64,000 nucleotides of DNA, taken from NCBI GenBank assembly GCA_937919625.1, contig CALFRK010000061.1, positions 1 through 64,000 on the forward strand, given 5' to 3'. Made by a program: the position numbers and the translations under genes. The notes beneath the pieces are model-generated. The model was not told the DNA's origin. It made no database searches and was given only the letters and a program-made list of their open reading frames with translations. This document shows positions 61,637-64,000 of this stretch, piece by piece. Positions within the stretch are counted from its first letter, which is position 1. Each line of letters starts with the position of its first letter. The stretch is from an uncultured Ilumatobacter sp. Lineage in GTDB: Bacteria > Actinomycetota > Acidimicrobiia > Acidimicrobiales > Ilumatobacteraceae.

Positions 61637-63913
61637 TCATTGGCGGCTCATTTCCGACGCTGCTTCGGCTGCTCGGACGGCGAGATCTGCCGGCGAGAGC
61701 AGTTGGATCACCACTTCATGAAGTTTGCCGGCGAACGGGAACGGACCCTCGTACAGGTTCGACACCGCCGAGCCGTGGTCGAAGCCGACGCTCGGGCCGA
61801 CCGACGACATCATCCGCATGAACAAGGGCAACTCAGCCGATCCGGCGGGCTGGCCGTTTACCTCGAGCATCATGGCGCCGCCCCTTCCGTCGCTGCGACG
61901 CAGCTTGGCAACCAGCGTGGACGTGCCCCCCGGCACCTCGATCTCGGATTCGACGATCGTGTGCTCATCGAAGGCGTTGTAGTCGATCACGAGTCGGTCG
62001 TTCTGCACGAACACGGAGATACCCGAGTTCTGAGTGCCGGTCGCGAACAGCACACCATCTTGACCAGGTTCTCGGGTGACGGTGGCGGTCAGATCGAAGC
62101 TGCGTCCGCCGATCGAAGCCGAGGCCTGCGCCGGCATCGGCGACATCGGGGGCCGGTAGACGTACCGGCGATTCGATGGGTGCGGCGAGTTGGCACGGAA
62201 CCGGCTGCCGAACAACTCGACCATGCGGTCATCGAGCGGCAGCACGCCGTGACGTTCGGCCTCATGCCACCAGAGATCGACCAGTTCAGCCAGCTTGTCG
62301 GGTTGCCCCTCGGCAAGGTCGTCGCACTCGGACCAGTCGTCGGTGAGGTGGTACAGCTCCCATGGCTCTGTGTCATAGTCGGCGCGAGGTGCGTGCTTGC
62401 ACACCGCCTTCCACAAAGAGGCCCCGTCGCCGGCAACGAGAGCGCGGCTGCCGCCCATCTCGAAGTACTGGAGGGTGTTCGTCGCCGGGGCCGCCGAGTC
62501 ACCGAGCACCGAGGCGAACGAGTGGCCGGTAACGGGGAGCTGCTCGAGGCCGCGGTAGGTGTCGGGCGGTGTGATGCCGACCAGGTCGTAGATCGTGGGA
62601 ACGATGTCGGCGACATTGACGAACTGGTCCCGTTTGGTGCCGGCCTGATCGGCCGTGACGTGGCCGGGTGCGTGCACGATCATCGGCACGTGAACGCCAC
62701 CTTCATGGGTGTTCTGCTTGTACCACTTGAAGGGCGAGTTGCCGCACTGCGCCCAACCCCACGGATAGTTGGTGTGGCTGTGGGGGCCACCGATGTCGTC
62801 GATCTTGTGGATCGCGTCGTCGGGCGTCTCGAAGATGCCGTTGAAGAACTTCATCTCGTGCATCACCCCGAACGGACCACCCTCTTGGGAGGCACCGTTG
62901 TCAGCGAGCACGACGACCACGGTGTTGTCGAGCTGACCAAGCTCGCGAAGACCCTCGACCAGGCGGCCGATCTGGTCGTCGGTGTGATCCAAGAACGCCG
63001 CAAACGCTTCCTGCAGGCGGCACGCCAGCCGCTTCTGGTTGTCGGGAAGGTCGTTCCAGGCGTCGACTCCGGGATTGCGTGGCGCCAACTGAGTGCCATC
63101 GGGGATGATGCCCATCTCGAGCTGGCGGTTGTACCAACGCTGGCGCACGATGTCCCAGCCCTCGTCATACTTGCCCTTGTACTTCTCGAGGTAGCTGGCG
63201 GGAGCCTGATGCGGCGCGTGGGTGGCGCCGAACGGTAGATAGGCGAAGAACGGGCGGTCTGGGCGAACACCCTTCGAGTCGGACACCATTTTGAGTAATT
63301 GATCGATCAGGTCTTCGGAGATGTGGTAGCCGTCCTCAGGCTTGGACGGCGGCTCGATTGGATGGTTGTCGCACACCAGGTCGGGATGGAACTGGTCGGT
63401 CTCGCCTTCGAGGAAGCCGTAGAAGCGGTCGAAGCCGCGCGCTAGCGGCCACTGATCGAACGGACCGGCCGCCGAACACTGCTCCATCGGGGCGAGGTGC
63501 CACTTTCCGACACAGAACGTGGCGTACCCGGATTCGCGTAACACCTCGGCAACCGTTGCTGCGTGGTTGCTGATGTGGCCGAGCTGATTCGGAAAGCCGG
63601 TGCGAAAATTCGAAATGGCCCGCATCCCGACGGCGTGTTGCGACCGGCCGGTCAGCAGCGACGCACGGGTCGGCGAGCACAGCGGCGTGACGTGGAAATT
63701 CGTGAACTGCAACCCGTTGGAGGCGAGCGCATCGACGTTGGGCGTGTCGATGTCGGACCCGTAGCAGCCGAACTGGGCGAAGCCGGTGTCGTCGAGCAAC
63801 ACCATGACCACATTGGGCGCCTCAGCTCCCGGGTGCGGCGGCTCGTCGTACCACTCTTGCGAGTCGGCGATGGTACGGCCGATGGTGCCTTCAAATCGAG
63901 ATGCCCTGGTCAC
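61637..63913 (-). CDS. Arylsulfatase
   Basis: This sulfatase of about 758 residues (GTG at 63913 with AAGGGGG five bases upstream; an earlier GTG at 63928 is possible) has the CSPTR formylglycine motif (Cys about 79), [10 protein letters not shown] metal site, and [10 protein letters not shown]-terminal beta-rich domain (about 600-755) is typical of long AtsA-like enzymes. It hydrolyses sulfate esters after conversion of the Cys by a formylglycine-generating enzyme, not present in the window. No signal peptide is seen, so it may act in the cytosol. Confidence 0.93.
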   Translation of the reverse strand: MTRASRFEGTIGRTIADSQEWYDEPPHPGAEAPNVVMVLLDDTGFAQFGCYGSDIDTPNVDALASNGLQFTNFHVTPLCSPTRASLLTGRSQHAVGMRAISNFRTGFPNQLGHISNHAATVAEVLRESGYATFCVGKWHLAPMEQCSAAGPFDQWPLARGFDRFYGFLEGETDQFHPDLVCDNHPIEPPSKPEDGYHISEDLIDQLLKMVSDSKGVRPDRPFFAYLPFGATHAPHQAPASYLEKYKGKYDEGWDIVRQRWYNRQLEMGIIPDGTQLAPRNPGVDAWNDLPDNQKRLACRLQEAFAAFLDHTDDQIGRLVEGLRELGQLDNTVVVVLADNGASQEGGPFGVMHEMKFFNGIFETPDDAIHKIDDIGGPHSHTNYPWGWAQCGNSPFKWYKQNTHEGGVHVPMIVHAPGHVTADQAGTKRDQFVNVADIVPTIYDLVGITPPDTYRGLEQLPVTGHSFASVLGDSAAPATNTLQYFEMGGSRALVAGDGASLWKAVCKHAPRADYDTEPWELYHLTDDWSECDDLAEGQPDKLAELVDLWWHEAERHGVLPLDDRMVELFGSRFRANSPHPSNRRYVYRPPMSPMPAQASASIGGRSFDLTATVTREPGQDGVLFATGTQNSGISVFVQNDRLVIDYNAFDEHTIVESEIEVPGGTSTLVAKLRRSDGRGGAMMLEVNGQPAGSAELPLFMRMMSSVGPSVGFDHGSAVSNLYEGPFPFAGKLHEVVIQLLSPADLAVRAAEAASEMSRQ

Positions 63914-63987
63914 GATGACCCCCTTCACGCCCGAACGTAACTCATGCGAATGCTACTCTCAATACCGGAGACACACACTCCAGCCGC

Positions 63988-64000
63988 AGGAGGCGACATG
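63988..64000 (+). CDS. Start of a rightward gene, cut by window edge
   Basis: AGGAGG at 63988-63993, four bases, then ATG at 63998-64000: a strong translation start on the opposite strand to the sulfatase. Only the first codon is in the window. TACTCT at 63954-63959 is a possible -10 box. Confidence 0.6.

Noticed and set aside
61529-63238. 569-codon rightward frame
   Set aside because: It is antisense to the arylsulfatase with its conserved CSPTR motif.

Overview
The window is a high-GC chromosomal segment with dense coding, many GTG starts, several apparently leaderless genes and many lipoprotein or acyl-CoA genes. This points to an actinobacterium. The gene content (many fatty-acid oxidation enzymes, sulfatases, a haloalkane dehalogenase, SRPBCC proteins) would suit a marine or soil Acidimicrobiia (Ilumatobacter-like) organism, but that placement is inference. 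I see no rRNA, tRNA, CRISPR array, transposase or prophage.

Layout. 0-5 kb: ROK sugar kinase/regulator, a Thr/Ser-rich secreted wall-hydrolase-like protein, a PLP-dependent desulfhydrase/ACC deaminase and uracil-DNA glycosylase. 5-18 kb: YihY membrane protein, an alpha/beta hydrolase-OsmC fusion, two unrelated Na+(cation)/H+ antiporters in tandem, a gamma-glutamylcyclotransferase-like protein, an M14 carboxypeptidase lipoprotein, an M20 peptidase, a CapA-like lipoprotein, a small methyltransferase-like membrane protein, a nitronate-monooxygenase-like flavoenzyme and a LOG-like nucleotide-binding protein. 18-31 kb: MFS transporter, HrpA helicase, MtfA-type peptidase, two enoyl-CoA hydratase-like proteins, alpha/beta hydrolase, a cupredoxin lipoprotein, a class-C serine hydrolase and a gamma-butyrobetaine-hydroxylase-like dioxygenase.

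31-42 kb: a lipid-degradation unit. A MarR regulator, thiolase and short-chain dehydrogenase are translationally coupled leftward and diverge from an acyl-CoA dehydrogenase across a perfect 24-bp palindrome, a convincing operator. Next come a phosphatase, a nitroreductase-SRPBCC fusion, a class III cyclase with its own regulatory domain, and a YjjI/YjjW glycyl-radical enzyme and activase pair. 42-56 kb: a MalT-like LuxR regulator opposite an SDR, a DUF427 protein, a decayed glycosidase-like gene, a DUF4242 protein, P450 and acyl-CoA dehydrogenase genes whose start codons may overlap, a Crp/Fnr regulator followed by two paralogous membrane proteins of unknown function, a FadB/MFE-type bifunctional enzyme, an SDR and a sucrose-phosphorylase-family enzyme. 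56-64 kb: a leftward cluster of two formylglycine-type sulfatases (one fused in frame to a DJ-1/PfpI domain), a haloalkane dehalogenase, a metallo-beta-lactamase-fold hydrolase and an SRPBCC protein. The first codon of a divergent gene lies at the right edge.

Two sequence-level themes recur. Short perfect tandem repeats are unusually frequent: the clear arrays inside genes have periods of 9, 12 and 15 bp (frame-preserving) and the intergenic ones 7, 10, 11 and 19 bp. A family of intergenic palindromes with GTTACC...GGTAAC ends also recurs in the right-hand 23 kb.
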